Assembly: GCA_016841675.1 (NCBI GenBank)
Contig: JAENYQ010000034.1
Span: 1-34,400, forward strand
Direction of reading: 5' to 3'
Length of the DNA stretch: 34,400 nt
DNA from: Desulfotomaculum sp.
Lineage (GTDB): Bacteria > Bacillota > Desulfotomaculia > Desulfotomaculales > Desulfallaceae
How positions within the stretch are numbered: position 1 is the first letter of the stretch; each line of letters opens with the position of its first letter. Under the pieces are notes generated by a model. It was not told where the DNA came from. It was given only the letters and a program-made list of their open reading frames with translations, and searched no databases. The translations under genes were made by a program, and so were the position numbers. Below, piece by piece: positions 7,836-14,900 of this stretch.

Positions 7836-8525
7836 CTACCCGCACACCGATTTTTTTTTATAGTTGTCTACGATTTCATTAGCCGTGCTCTCAATTTGTT
7901 CCTTTAGAAATAACTGCAACCGTCCTAGGTCTTCATCTTCAACGCTGACCGTTTGAGATGTGGTTAAAAAATTTTTTATTTCACGATCTAAATAAAGCTT
8001 GGGAAGTCCAATCCCCTTTTCGCCCTGATATTTTGCATCCTCTTGCTCTGGATATGGCACCATGACCTTACCCGATAATGTGTAGAGTACGAGTTGACAT
8101 ACTCTTACACCAGGGATAAGCGTTACAGGAATGTTACCAAAATTATTAATTGCTAACGGAAGATTACCCTCATAACCAGGGTTTACATAAGATGATGCGT
8201 TTACTGAAATACCCATCCTTGCTAAAGTACTCCTGTTGTATACAACTCCTATAACACCCAATGGTAGCTTAATGTATTCCATAGCAGAACCAAGCACAAA
8301 CTTCCCCGGTTCAAGGATATATCCGTCATTGATTTCAACCTCTTTGTAGCACATTGCTATGTCATTAACAGGATTGATGGGAACATGGGAATCATTGCAA
8401 TAGCTTATTTTATCCCCAAGAGTAAGGTCAATTGATGCGGCATGGATATTGGCATCAAGCAAGGGGTCTAAGCCAAACTCTCCCTCTTCAATCATGCGTT
8501 TGAGTTCTTTATCACTTAGAACCAT
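7836..8525 (-). CDS. dCTP deaminase/dUTPase-family protein with altered active-site residues
   Basis: A 229-residue member of the DCD/dUTPase superfamily, which normally deaminates dCTP or hydrolyses dUTP. Family landmarks are ASIDLTLGD, RSTLARMGI (residues 98-106), NPGYEGNLPLAINNFG (115-130), PGVRVCQLV and the C-terminal EDAKY. Compared from memory with E. coli Dcd, the catalytic Glu of VLEFYNSG is Ala125 and the Asp of IDPGW is Asn115. The enzyme may therefore be inactive or have a changed activity. A ~35-residue helical extension follows the usual C-terminus. The ATG at 8523-8525 has an AAGGGG site. In staphylococcal phages dUTPases also act as signals that derepress satellite islands, so a regulatory role is conceivable but unproven. 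Confidence 0.87.
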   Translation of the reverse strand: MVLSDKELKRMIEEGEFGLDPLLDANIHAASIDLTLGDKISYCNDSHVPINPVNDIAMCYKEVEINDGYILEPGKFVLGSAMEYIKLPLGVIGVVYNRSTLARMGISVNASSYVNPGYEGNLPLAINNFGNIPVTLIPGVRVCQLVLYTLSGKVMVPYPEQEDAKYQGEKGIGLPKLYLDREIKNFLTTSQTVSVEDEDLGRLQLFLKEQIESTANEIVDNYKKKSVCG

Positions 8526-8660
8526 AGCACCAACCCCTTCCCATGGCTTATGATGGTTAATTCTATATTATATTCCATAATCCTTCCTGTGCTGTGGATA
8601 AAATGTGTATAATTTTGTGGGTAATTATTAAACGTATATATCCTACCCAAATAAATACAA

Positions 8661-8692
8661 AACCCCGACCCCGCAGAAGACCGGGGGATTTT
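8661..8692. terminator. GC-rich hairpin, bidirectional terminator
   Basis: CCCCG (8663-8667) pairs with CGGGG in 8682-8686, with T-rich sequence on both sides (ATTTTT on the plus strand, TTTTG on the minus strand). It separates the 141-aa gene from the DCD-family operon. Confidence 0.65.
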
Positions 8693-8783
8693 TATATAAC
8701 CCGTAAACGTCCTACCGCACATACTCCAGCTTCTACCACAAACAAAATCCCGACTATTTGCCCTAGACAAATGCGCCATGGAA

Positions 8784-8809
8784 AAGGCACCACAATTATG
8801 CGGCGCCTT
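8784..8809 (-). terminator. Hairpin terminator downstream of the 141-aa gene
   Basis: On the minus strand AAGGCGCC pairs with GGTGCCTT around a 10-nt loop, followed by TTTTCC. One G-T pair is present. Confidence 0.55.
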
Positions 8810-8881
8810 AGTTGTTTGGCTACTCTTACTAACCAAGTTGTTGCGGTCCGGGTCTCACAAAAATAGCATTGAATATGTAAA

Positions 8882-9307
8882 CTATTTTTCATCATTAGCC
8901 GCACAGTGTTGTTTAGCTTCCTCTAACCCTTTTGCAGTTAAATAGTATAAGCCGTCATCCGTTTTATCGAATCTACCATCCCTTTTAAGGGTATACTTTA
9001 GTGTTGAGTTAGCCACCTCAAAGCTTAGCTCTTCCCCGGCTCGTTTGCGTATATCACCTAGACGCCAATCTCCGCCATAACACATTATAGCTACTAATGC
9101 ATCCCCAATTTGTTGTGTTTTTGTTGGTTGATTATTAGGTTTAACACTTAGCTTTTCCCTGTTAACTTGCTGATTAACATTGGCCAAGGTTTTAGCTGCA
9201 TTAGCAAGAAGTTGTTCTAATGATTTGCGGTAATTACGTTGTTCCTGCTCAAGGCTAATGCTTCTACTGATTTGATCCTTAATAAAAGTTACTGAAATAC
9301 TATCCAT
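8882..9307 (-). CDS. Putative winged-helix-like DNA-binding protein
   Basis: A 141-residue protein of no recognised family. The N-terminal half is helical and charged (an EQEQRNYRKSLEQLL coiled-coil-like stretch). The C-terminal half (residues ~70-130) reads as a compact winged-helix-like fold: LGDIRKRAG, then VANSTLKYTLKRDGRF and the strand-like DDGLYYLTAKGLEEA. The ATG at 9305-9307 is preferred over the GTG nine bases upstream, because GGAG lies 8 nt before the ATG and overlaps the GTG. Its upstream region carries ACATTGT-type motifs shared with the promoter of the RHH gene. A transcriptional role is inferred from fold-like features only. Confidence 0.75.
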   Translation of the reverse strand: MDSISVTFIKDQISRSISLEQEQRNYRKSLEQLLANAAKTLANVNQQVNREKLSVKPNNQPTKTQQIGDALVAIMCYGGDWRLGDIRKRAGEELSFEVANSTLKYTLKRDGRFDKTDDGLYYLTAKGLEEAKQHCAANDEK

Positions 9308-9382
9308 GACAATCACTCCGTTTCAGTACATTAATATCTGCTGTTAATAGTAGCAAAAACGCGGTCAATAAACAACAATATC

Positions 9383-9438
9383 TTGACAACATTGTCTAGT
9401 TTTCGACAAACAATGGTACACTACGTGTAACACATTGT
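9383..9438. promoter_or_regulatory. Regulatory region with ACATTGT motifs
   Basis: ACATTGT at 9389-9395, ACAATGG at 9410-9416 and ACATTGT at 9432-9438. A GTTTTCGACAA string (from 9399) also occurs near the RHH promoter at 10360-10380. The same half-site makes the palindrome in the RHH promoter. The region lies upstream of the 141-aa gene and downstream of the Com-like operon. I suggest it is a second target of the RHH regulator. Confidence 0.5.
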
Positions 9439-9451
9439 ACTACATACATAT

Positions 9452-9475
9452 AAAAAGCCGGACAAATTGTCCGGC
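9452..9475 (-). terminator. Terminator of the Com-like operon
   Basis: GCCGGACAA (9457-9465) pairs with TTGTCCGGC over a very short loop. On the minus strand it is followed by TTTTTA. It ends the three-gene operon 80-aa, 64-aa, Com-like. Confidence 0.85.
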
Positions 9476-9482
9476 CATAGGT

Positions 9483-9617
9483 TTACCCTTGTATTGTTAT
9501 GCCTTCCGTGAATGTATTAACCGTTTTGCACCTTCTGCAAAGTATTTCTAAATTAATTACCCGCTCAAAGGTTGCCAGTTTAGCGCCGCATAATCTGCAC
9601 CGGGCTGTTCTTTTCAA
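9483..9617 (-). CDS. com: Com-like zinc-finger protein (phage Mu Com family)
   Basis: A 44-residue protein. It reads ARCRLCGAKLATFER, then LEILCRRCKTVNTF, matching the small Com zinc-finger family: CxxCG, about 16 residues, then a CxRCKTxN motif. Mu Com binds the mom mRNA and opens its translation start; prophage relatives are widespread and mostly uncharacterised. The start is a TTG at 9615-9617, immediately after the TAG of the upstream gene. The site GGTGGAG overlaps that stop, so translation is probably coupled. A strong terminator follows. No mom-like DNA-modification gene exists in this element, so its RNA target is unknown. Confidence 0.82.
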   Translation of the reverse strand: MKRTARCRLCGAKLATFERVINLEILCRRCKTVNTFTEGITIQG

Positions 9618-9812
9618 CTACTCCACCCCCGGGTTATTATTCGGGCAGTTTGCGCACCGGGTACAGTTTTCATTTTTACCCAGACAGCAGGTGTTTTCTG
9701 TGCAGGTCCTGCCCTCCTGGTTGTGGCACTTGGTGGAGCTTACAAGCCGTATGTTTTTTAGTTGTAACGCCACGGCGCCCTCCGGTAAGTGTTCATATAT
9801 TATTTTAGTCAT
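9618..9812 (-). CDS. Cysteine-rich small hypothetical protein
   Basis: A 64-residue protein with eight cysteines in its second half (for example CTENTCCLG, CTRCANC), which suggests metal binding. I do not recognise a family. Its ATG overlaps the last codon and stop of the 80-aa gene (ATGA-type overlap at 9805-9812). Its TAG abuts the start of the Com-like gene, so it is the middle cistron of a tightly coupled operon. The plus-strand frame over the same bases is a shadow. The operon layout is the best support. Confidence 0.7.
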   Translation of the reverse strand: MTKIIYEHLPEGAVALQLKNIRLVSSTKCHNQEGRTCTENTCCLGKNENCTRCANCPNNNPGVE

Positions 9813-10047
9813 TCTTGGCCGCCGCCTTTATTGAATGATTGCGACCAGCATGAAAAGCCGTTTCCATTACTACAGTTTCAATACCAATGGTGCTAAGATA
9901 AAACTCATCAAGAACATTTCTCAAGTTTTGCGGTAACACTGATTTTAGATGTCTGTAATGTTTACTCAATTCAGCCGAATATTTTTTGTGTTTTTCGTTG
10001 GCCTCAACTGTCGGCAAAATTGCAGCATGAATTTCATAAGTTTTCAT
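9805..10047 (-). CDS. Small hypothetical phage protein
   Basis: An 80-residue soluble protein, helical and basic (KHKKYSAELSKHYRHLK, then NLRNVLDEFYLS). It begins MKTYEIHAA and ends in a Lys/Ala-rich tail. No family is recognised with confidence. The ATG at 10045-10047 has a GGGGGATG-type site. It is the first gene of the operon with the Cys-rich protein and the Com-like protein, and it lies downstream of the RHH gene. It could belong to the RHH transcript unless the hairpin at 10127-10161 ends that transcript. Confidence 0.72.
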   Translation of the reverse strand: MKTYEIHAAILPTVEANEKHKKYSAELSKHYRHLKSVLPQNLRNVLDEFYLSTIGIETVVMETAFHAGRNHSIKAAAKND

Positions 10048-10126
10048 TTAATAACATCCCCCTTTAAATTTTCCCGGGGAGCGGTTATAATAACTCAAAC
10101 CAGCTCTTACCGGGTTGGTAATTAGT

Positions 10127-10161
10127 GCAGGAAGGATCTACTTGGCGGTGGGTCTTCCTGC
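10127..10161. terminator. Hairpin between the RHH gene and the 80-aa gene
   Basis: GCAGGAAG pairs with CTTCCTGC over 8 bp with a 19-nt loop. T-rich sequence follows only on the plus strand (TTTTAATTTTTT), so as a terminator it would stop plus-strand transcripts. For the minus-strand operon it may only be a stabilising or attenuating structure. Confidence 0.5.
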
Positions 10162-10163
10162 TT

Positions 10164-10295
10164 TTAATTTTTTAAGCAGTAAAAATCAATCATTTTTGCT
10201 ATCAATTGAGCAATAGTTAAACCTTCCTCTGCAGCTTTCATCTTAAGCTTCTTATGAGTTTCATCTTGCAAGCTAATGTGTACAATTTTCCCCAT
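10164..10295 (-). CDS. Ribbon-helix-helix (CopG/Arc-like) regulator
   Basis: A 43-residue protein with the layout of a ribbon-helix-helix DNA-binding dimer. A basic beta strand (GKIVHISLQD) is followed by helix A (ETHKKLKMKAAEEG) and helix B (LTIAQLIAKMIDFY). The ATG at 10293-10295 follows GGAGGTG at good spacing. The promoter just upstream overlaps a perfect ACATTGT palindrome, typical of an autoregulated RHH repressor. A second cluster of ACATTGT-type half-sites lies at 9389-9438. No toxin gene of a toxin-antitoxin pair is recognisable next to it, so a phage-type regulator is more likely. Confidence 0.82.
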   Translation of the reverse strand: MGKIVHISLQDETHKKLKMKAAEEGLTIAQLIAKMIDFYCLKN

Positions 10296-10323
10296 TTATT
10301 CACCTCCGCTTACCTTTTGTTAC

Positions 10324-10358
10324 ATTTTATATTACATTGTTTACAATGTCAACAATGT
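10324..10358 (-). promoter_or_regulatory. Promoter and palindromic operator of the RHH gene
   Basis: On the minus strand TTGACA (10347-10352) and TAAAAT (10324-10329) are separated by 17 nt. The palindrome ACATTGTTTACAATGT (10334-10349) lies in the spacer and overlaps the -35. A further AACAATGT lies at 10351-10358. The overlap implies repression by occlusion. Confidence 0.75.
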
Positions 10359-10390
10359 TTTTATTGTTTTCGACAAGTAATAAAATTATT

Positions 10391-10419
10391 TGTAACCTTC
10401 AAAGCGAAGGAAACAAAAA
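10391..10419 (+). repeat. Hairpin-forming direct repeat, copy 1
   Basis: TGTAACCTTC, a five-base loop, then GAAGGAAACAAAA. The CCTTC/GAAGG stem and flanks are the same as at 10817-10845, while the loop differs (AAAGC versus ACCAT). Confidence 0.7.
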
Positions 10420-10816
10420 TTGTGAGGGACACGATGTCACTGGCAACCGGGCCACAGATATGCCCTATTTACCTTTTAGTTGGCAAGTTGGTGGATGAGC
10501 CAAGCTCTTTTTTAAGGCGTTGAGCGGGCTCCTGTGGCTTCACCGGGCGGGGTGGTAAGCTCGGATGTAATAACCGACCTTAACCTAGCGGGCAAGCGAA
10601 ATAGTGGAGATTGCCCGCCGGATTGAGGAAGCACTGGCGGGGCGACGGGGGAGCAATCAATATCAACAGAAAGTGGTTCCGCAAAATTTTGCGGATGCTC
10701 CAAAAGGTGAATCCCGCGATATAGCCGCCCAAGCGGTAGGCATGAACCGGGAAACATACCGTCAGGCTAAGACGGTCATTGAAAGCGGTAACGAGCAAGC
10801 AATAAAAGCCATGGTC

Positions 10817-10845
10817 TGTAACCTTCACCATGAAGGAAACAAAAC
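10817..10845 (+). repeat. Hairpin-forming direct repeat, copy 2
   Basis: Same flanks and CCTTC/GAAGG stem as 10391-10419 with a different loop. This copy encodes the end of the ParB-like remnant and opens the hairpin-rich stretch that follows. Confidence 0.7.
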
Positions 10846-11060
10846 AAGGGGCAAGTAGGAAAAACTCGGTTGTGAGAACCGAGTATATCGAGTTTATGGA
10901 TGAGGCATCCATAAACTTAATTTTAACTTCCGCTAGGAGAGGAACTAAAACAAGGTAGCTTTATTTGTGGGGGACCATTGTGTCTCCCACAAAATTTGAT
11001 ATGTAATTGGATGTTAACCGCTATGTAACAACAGAGCCGGGCTTAATTGCCCGGTTTTTT
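10846..11060 (+). ncRNA. Candidate structured RNA: tandem perfect hairpins ending in a terminator
   Basis: No coding frame is credible in this stretch. It contains in order ACTCGGTT/AACCGAGT (10863-10883, 5-nt loop), GTTTATGGAT/ATCCATAAAC (10892-10916, 5-nt loop), an arm pair TTTGTGGGGGAC/GTCTCCCACAAA with a 6-nt loop and one G-T pair (about 10967-10996), a weak TGTTA/TAACA stem, and a terminator at 11036-11060. Such a run of perfect stems with short loops, closed by a plus-strand terminator, suggests a structured non-coding RNA or a structured 3' UTR. It matches no RNA class that I can name. The hairpins could also be DNA sites for a protein. Confidence 0.45.
11036..11060 (+). terminator. 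Rho-independent terminator
   Basis: CCGGGC (11037-11042), loop TTAATT, GCCCGG (11049-11054), then TTTTTT. It closes the hairpin-rich plus-strand region. Confidence 0.88.
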
Positions 11061-11149
11061 ATTTTATCATTCGACCAGTTTTGACAAATTAATGCCTACC
11101 CCATGCTATACAATTGAACAAATTCTCATAATTAAGGGAGGGTAGGCAA

Positions 11150-11272
11150 ATGAGAAAGAAAAAGTTGGCTGTATTTTTAATTCTCCTCTTATTACTTGTC
11201 GTCGGATGCCAGGCAGGTGCAGGCACTAGCTCATACATAGAACAAAGTAACCTAAAAAGGGGGGATGTTTAA
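11150..11272 (+). CDS. Short lipoprotein
   Basis: A 40-residue product with a classical lipoprotein signal. The basic start MRKKK is followed by the hydrophobic core LAVFLILLLLLVV and the lipobox VVGC, with the acceptor Cys at about residue 20. Only ~20 residues follow the Cys. GGGAGGG precedes the ATG at good spacing. Such short phage-borne lipoproteins can act in superinfection exclusion; alternatively the gene has lost its 3' part. It lies in the plus-strand block with the two-TM protein, opposite to the structural genes. That location is typical of genes expressed from the integrated state. No family is recognised. Confidence 0.72.
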   Translation: MRKKKLAVFLILLLLLVVGCQAGAGTSSYIEQSNLKRGDV

Positions 11273-11474
11273 GCCTCCTTTACTAATTTACCGTGTGCTT
11301 CTGCTTGACATTCACTTTCGGGCTATACCACCATCAGTACGTTCAGCTTTGTAGGGAAAAAAGTACCCCGCTTATTACCCTTGTTGATTGATGTATTATG
11401 GTCTGTAAAAAGTGGAGGCGTTTGATCCTCTGGGTTACAATAGGGAAAACAGTTTAAAATGTAGGGGGGGTTAT
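11273..11474. other. Intergenic stretch between lipoprotein and membrane-protein genes
   Basis: About 200 bases with no convincing frame. TTGACA occurs in it without a -10 at a proper distance. I see no hairpin terminator. Confidence 0.4.
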
Positions 11475-11900
11475 ATGGCAAAGAAGCTTTATATTGCTGT
11501 AGCGGTTTTAATAGTTCTTTGTTTAGCCGGCGTTTTTCGATGGGAAGAGGGCAGGGTTGAAAAGGTTACGAGCGATGGAAATTACACTACAACGCAATAC
11601 CTATACGACCGATGGTTACAACAAGAATGGGTCAAAATAAACGCATGGTATAGCAAAGATGCAAACTATACTCAGACAATGCTACCTTTAGATGCTGGGC
11701 ATATAAACTTAAAAGACCTTTCAACAAAAGCCAGTCAACAAAAAGAATATACGGAAATCAGAAAAAAACTTACTACTTACACAAAAGCCGCAACATGGGC
11801 GTGGGTTGGGCTTATTGCGATAGATGGTATAATAATCTTAGGCATAATTTATATGCTGTTTTTTAGACATTCCAGTAAGCCCGAACACCAGGAAGGTTAA
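11475..11900 (+). CDS. Hypothetical membrane protein with N- and C-terminal helices
   Basis: A 141-residue protein of no recognised family. Residues ~4-20 form a hydrophobic N-terminal anchor (YIAVAVLIVLCLAGVF). A hydrophilic, Tyr/Thr-rich domain of about 85 residues follows (NYTTTQYLYDRWLQQEW). A second helix lies near the C-terminus (WAWVGLIAIDGIIILGIIYMLFF), then a short basic tail. The middle domain is probably outside the membrane. The longer in-frame start at 11412 lacks a ribosome site; the ATG at 11475 has AGGGGGGG. The gene converges on the 1563-aa gene, and a shared hairpin separates them. A role in host-surface change or superinfection exclusion is possible but not shown. Confidence 0.8.
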   Translation: MAKKLYIAVAVLIVLCLAGVFRWEEGRVEKVTSDGNYTTTQYLYDRWLQQEWVKINAWYSKDANYTQTMLPLDAGHINLKDLSTKASQQKEYTEIRKKLTTYTKAATWAWVGLIAIDGIIILGIIYMLFFRHSSKPEHQEG

Positions 11901-11924
11901 ATCTAAAAGCAAAGCAGACAAAGA

Positions 11925-11947
11925 AAAGGGGCCGCAATAGCCCCTTT
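11925..11947. terminator. Bidirectional terminator between convergent genes
   Basis: AAAGGGGC (11925-11932) pairs with GCCCCTTT (11940-11947) around a 7-nt loop, with T-rich sequence after it on the plus strand and TTTTC on the minus strand. It serves both the membrane-protein gene and the 1563-aa gene. Confidence 0.8.
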
Positions 11948-11948
11948 C

Positions 11949-14900
11949 TTATTTTGCACTTTTTAGCGTATCCGCCAGGCCGCCATAAACCTTCTCATAA
12001 TGCTCGATGGCCCGCTTCAAATCCAGTATCTGTTCCCGGTCCAGTGTTTTGATAAACGCCACTTTTTCCTCATCATTCAAGCCGTATAGCGGGTGTTTAG
12101 TTTCCAACGATTGCTGCAGACCCTTGCCGGTACCGCCCAGGGTGATGTATTCGGTCAGATACCGCTTGGTCGCTTCTTTATCCTTGAAATATAGCGCCTG
12201 CTTGAAATTGTACAGGGCGTTGCTCTTAGGTGAAATGAAGGAGCCCGTACTTTGCTTGTTTATCTTCTTTAGGTACCGTTGTTTTTCGTCCAACACATTG
12301 TAATGAGCTGTCAATTCCGGGTCTGCCGTATAAGTAACAAAGTCCCGGAAGGTTTTCTCGTAGGGCTTGGACGGCAACTTCATTACACCTCGATACTCGT
12401 TCTCTAAACCCAGGCTTTGTGCAATATGCAAGCCCCGGTCCCTAATCTGGCCCGGGCTGAAGATGTCCGGGAATATCTTTTTACCGGTAGCTATCTCTGC
12501 CGGTGCCTTGATAAACGGCGTAACACCTTGCACCAGTTTATTAACTGGCCTTCTAGCCATCTCTGCGGCCACTTCTTTGACCGACTTTTTGCCGTTAAGG
12601 ATGTCATGCACCTGGTTAATGGTTCCGGCATCCACACCGAACCAGTCAACGAAGTCCTGTAGGGCACCTAGCCGGCTGAAGTAGAGTATTTTACCATCCT
12701 CGTCCTGCCCAAAGATAATATGCGGCCGGTTGCGTTCTTCCTCAGATAAACCCTTCTCTAATTCCGGGAAACGGGTATTATTCCACAGTGCCAGCATTAC
12801 CCACAGGGCTGATGCCTTTACCGCCAGCATCCCAACCCGGTAGGCTATCATGGGGGACTTGACTGCAACTCCGGTGAGCAGCTTACGGCCAACGGTATGG
12901 GCCAGTTCACCATCCCGGGCGGCGTTGATCATTAACTGCTTGTACCGCCGGAAGTTAACCTCGTTCCAGCTCCAGAAGGGGATCAGGTGCTCTCGTAGTG
13001 CCTGCCCCAAAACGCCCACCTGGTCGTATGCGCCAAGTAGCTCATTGGATAGCTTAAACGCCCGGTCCTTGGTGTCGTCCAGTGACATTACTTCATCCGG
13101 GATGCTAGCCCCGAAGTTTTTAGGCTTGCCCTTGTTGTCCTTCATCTGCTCCAGGTAGTCAAGGTAAGCCGCATAGCGCAAGATAGCTTCCCGAAAGTCT
13201 GTGGATAGCCGGGCCGATTTCCAATACCCCTGCCAGACTTTTAGGGGCATCTCCAGCAGGCTGCCCTTTTTCTCCTGCAACTGAACAAACATCTTTAGCT
13301 TATTGACGTCCCCCAGCTCCTGCGCTTGTAAGAGAGTCTGCATGCCGCCGCGCTCGAACCAGTCCTTCATATCCGGCGTCATACTCTTATCACCAGTAAA
13401 TACCTGGTACAGCTCCTGTATTGCCCGGGGTGTTTTCTTGAACGTGGTTGGGTTGCCGGCAAAGGCCGCGTCAGCGTCGCCGGTAATGTTCCGGAAATTG
13501 TATCTAAACCAGCGCCGCGGGCTAACCAATGTCCAGACTTTCCATTTCCGTTGTAACCACTTGGAAGCCTGGGAAATGGGGCTCTCTGCTGACAGTGTCG
13601 TCAGGTTATCCAGGGTTGCCGCCACCTCCTCCTTTATAACAAACTCTCTAAAGCGTTGCCCTTTGGCCAGTACCTGACGAAGGTCCTTAGCTTTTACACC
13701 CAGTTCTTCCAGGGCACCGGTATAAAGTTTCTCGGCCACTGAAGCAGGCACGCTATCGCTAAAGTAGAACACGTTACCCTCCCGGGGCTGCCAGGTGGTG
13801 TAACCTTCGGGGATATGCTTCTCCCAATCCCTACCGTGCTGTTTTTTCAGCTTTTCCACGATGTTGTAATTCTTGTCGACAGACTTAATGGTTTTGGCTA
13901 CCTCGGTGTTATAGAGCATGTCAGCCATGACCTGGCTTTCTGCCTGCAAGTAATCCGTGTTTATGTCCAGTTCACTACCCTCACGTTGCCTGAGAAAGCC
14001 GCTTTTTGTCGGCGTACTTAACTTTTTACCGGTTCCCAATGCCATGCGCTTTAGGTTAGCAAATTCCAGCACCTGGTGCCGATAATAATCCTCTTTGGTG
14101 AGCTTACTGCTGGCGTCATAGCCGATGTCCTGCATAGCCTTAATGTAGTCGTCCCGGATAGCAGTCCATACCCTTTTACGGGCATCCACGGCCCCGGCCA
14201 CGTCCTGATGCTTATCCAGTTCCTCATTAACCCGCTGCAGGTCCTGTTCCAGCGTTTCCGGGGTATAACCAAAGGGCAACTTGCGGCCGGCTTCGGCTTC
14301 CTGTTTCAAGTCTCTCAGGATTACAGCACGGGTAAATAATTCGTGCTTCGCTGGGTCCTGCTTGACGGTCAAGCCCTGAATAATGCGAAGTGCCCGGTCA
14401 CCGGCCACGTCCCGCTGTTTCTTCAATTTGAGTAGGTCAAAGCGCAGTCGTGAAAACTCACCTGTGCGCGGCAGGTGTTCATATTCCCGGGTGGCAAGGT
14501 TAATTAGCCTGGTTAATCCCTGTTTGGCCCGGTCAATTATGGGTTCTTTGGAAACGCCCCTGGATGCTTGCCAACGTTCTTCAACCTTCGGATCAACGGA
14601 CGCAAGCTTGTCCGCCTGTTTGGCATCCGGACCCCGGCCGGTAATCTTCACCGACATTCCTACATTTGGCTTTACCTCTCCTATTTCCTCGTCAACGGCC
14701 TGGCCGAGTTCGCTTTCCACTTGGGACAATGAATGAACTGACGCCTTAGCTTTTTCCCTGTGGGGTTCAGTCTTGACAACCCTCCGCCCAAGTTTATACT
14801 GACTGCCTTTCTCATTCTTCACTGTCAGCATAGCCCGGTCGGAAGCGTCAACAACGGTTAGTTTTGCATTGCCAGGCCCAATAACGGTGTCGCCAACTTG

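Larger units (their letters stand above)
8526..8881. other. Gene-free interval with two hairpin terminators
   Basis: About 356 bases between the DCD-family gene and the 141-aa gene. Open frames on both strands run across the hairpins, overlap each other and lack ribosome sites, so I call no gene. It holds the two terminators listed separately. The part next to the DCD-family gene (8526-8650) must contain its promoter, for which I see no strong consensus. Confidence 0.5.
10390..10858 (+). pseudogene. ParB-like regulator remnant
   Basis: The frame at about 10589-10858 reads ASEIVEIARRIEEALAGRRG, then SRDIAAQAVGMNRETYRQAK, then AIKAM, a segment typical of the helical DNA-binding part of ParB-like/phage regulator proteins. 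It continues upstream of the only usable GTG (10604) into an in-frame TAG at 10586. There is no ribosome site and no N-terminal ParB domain. A second frame near 10390 reads ICNLQSEGNKN, matching VCNLHHEGNKT at the end of the first. I read the region as a decayed plus-strand gene with internal duplication. It is opposite in strand to the surrounding operons. A functional 84-aa product from GTG 10604 is the alternative. Confidence 0.55.

Noticed and set aside
8516-8904. Three overlapping frames of 70 to 106 residues on both strands
   Set aside because: They cross two hairpin terminators, overlap each other and the DCD-family gene start, and have low-complexity or Cys/Arg-biased products with no ribosome sites.
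9499-9834. Plus-strand 111-residue frame
   Set aside because: It is a shadow of the coupled 64-aa and Com-like genes, whose overlapping starts and stops, ribosome sites and terminator are much better supported.
10512-10912. Minus-strand frames of 81 and 110 residues opposite the ParB-like remnant
   Set aside because: The plus-strand reading has recognisable ParB-like helices; the minus frames show Pro/Arg/Leu-rich shadow composition and no ribosome sites.
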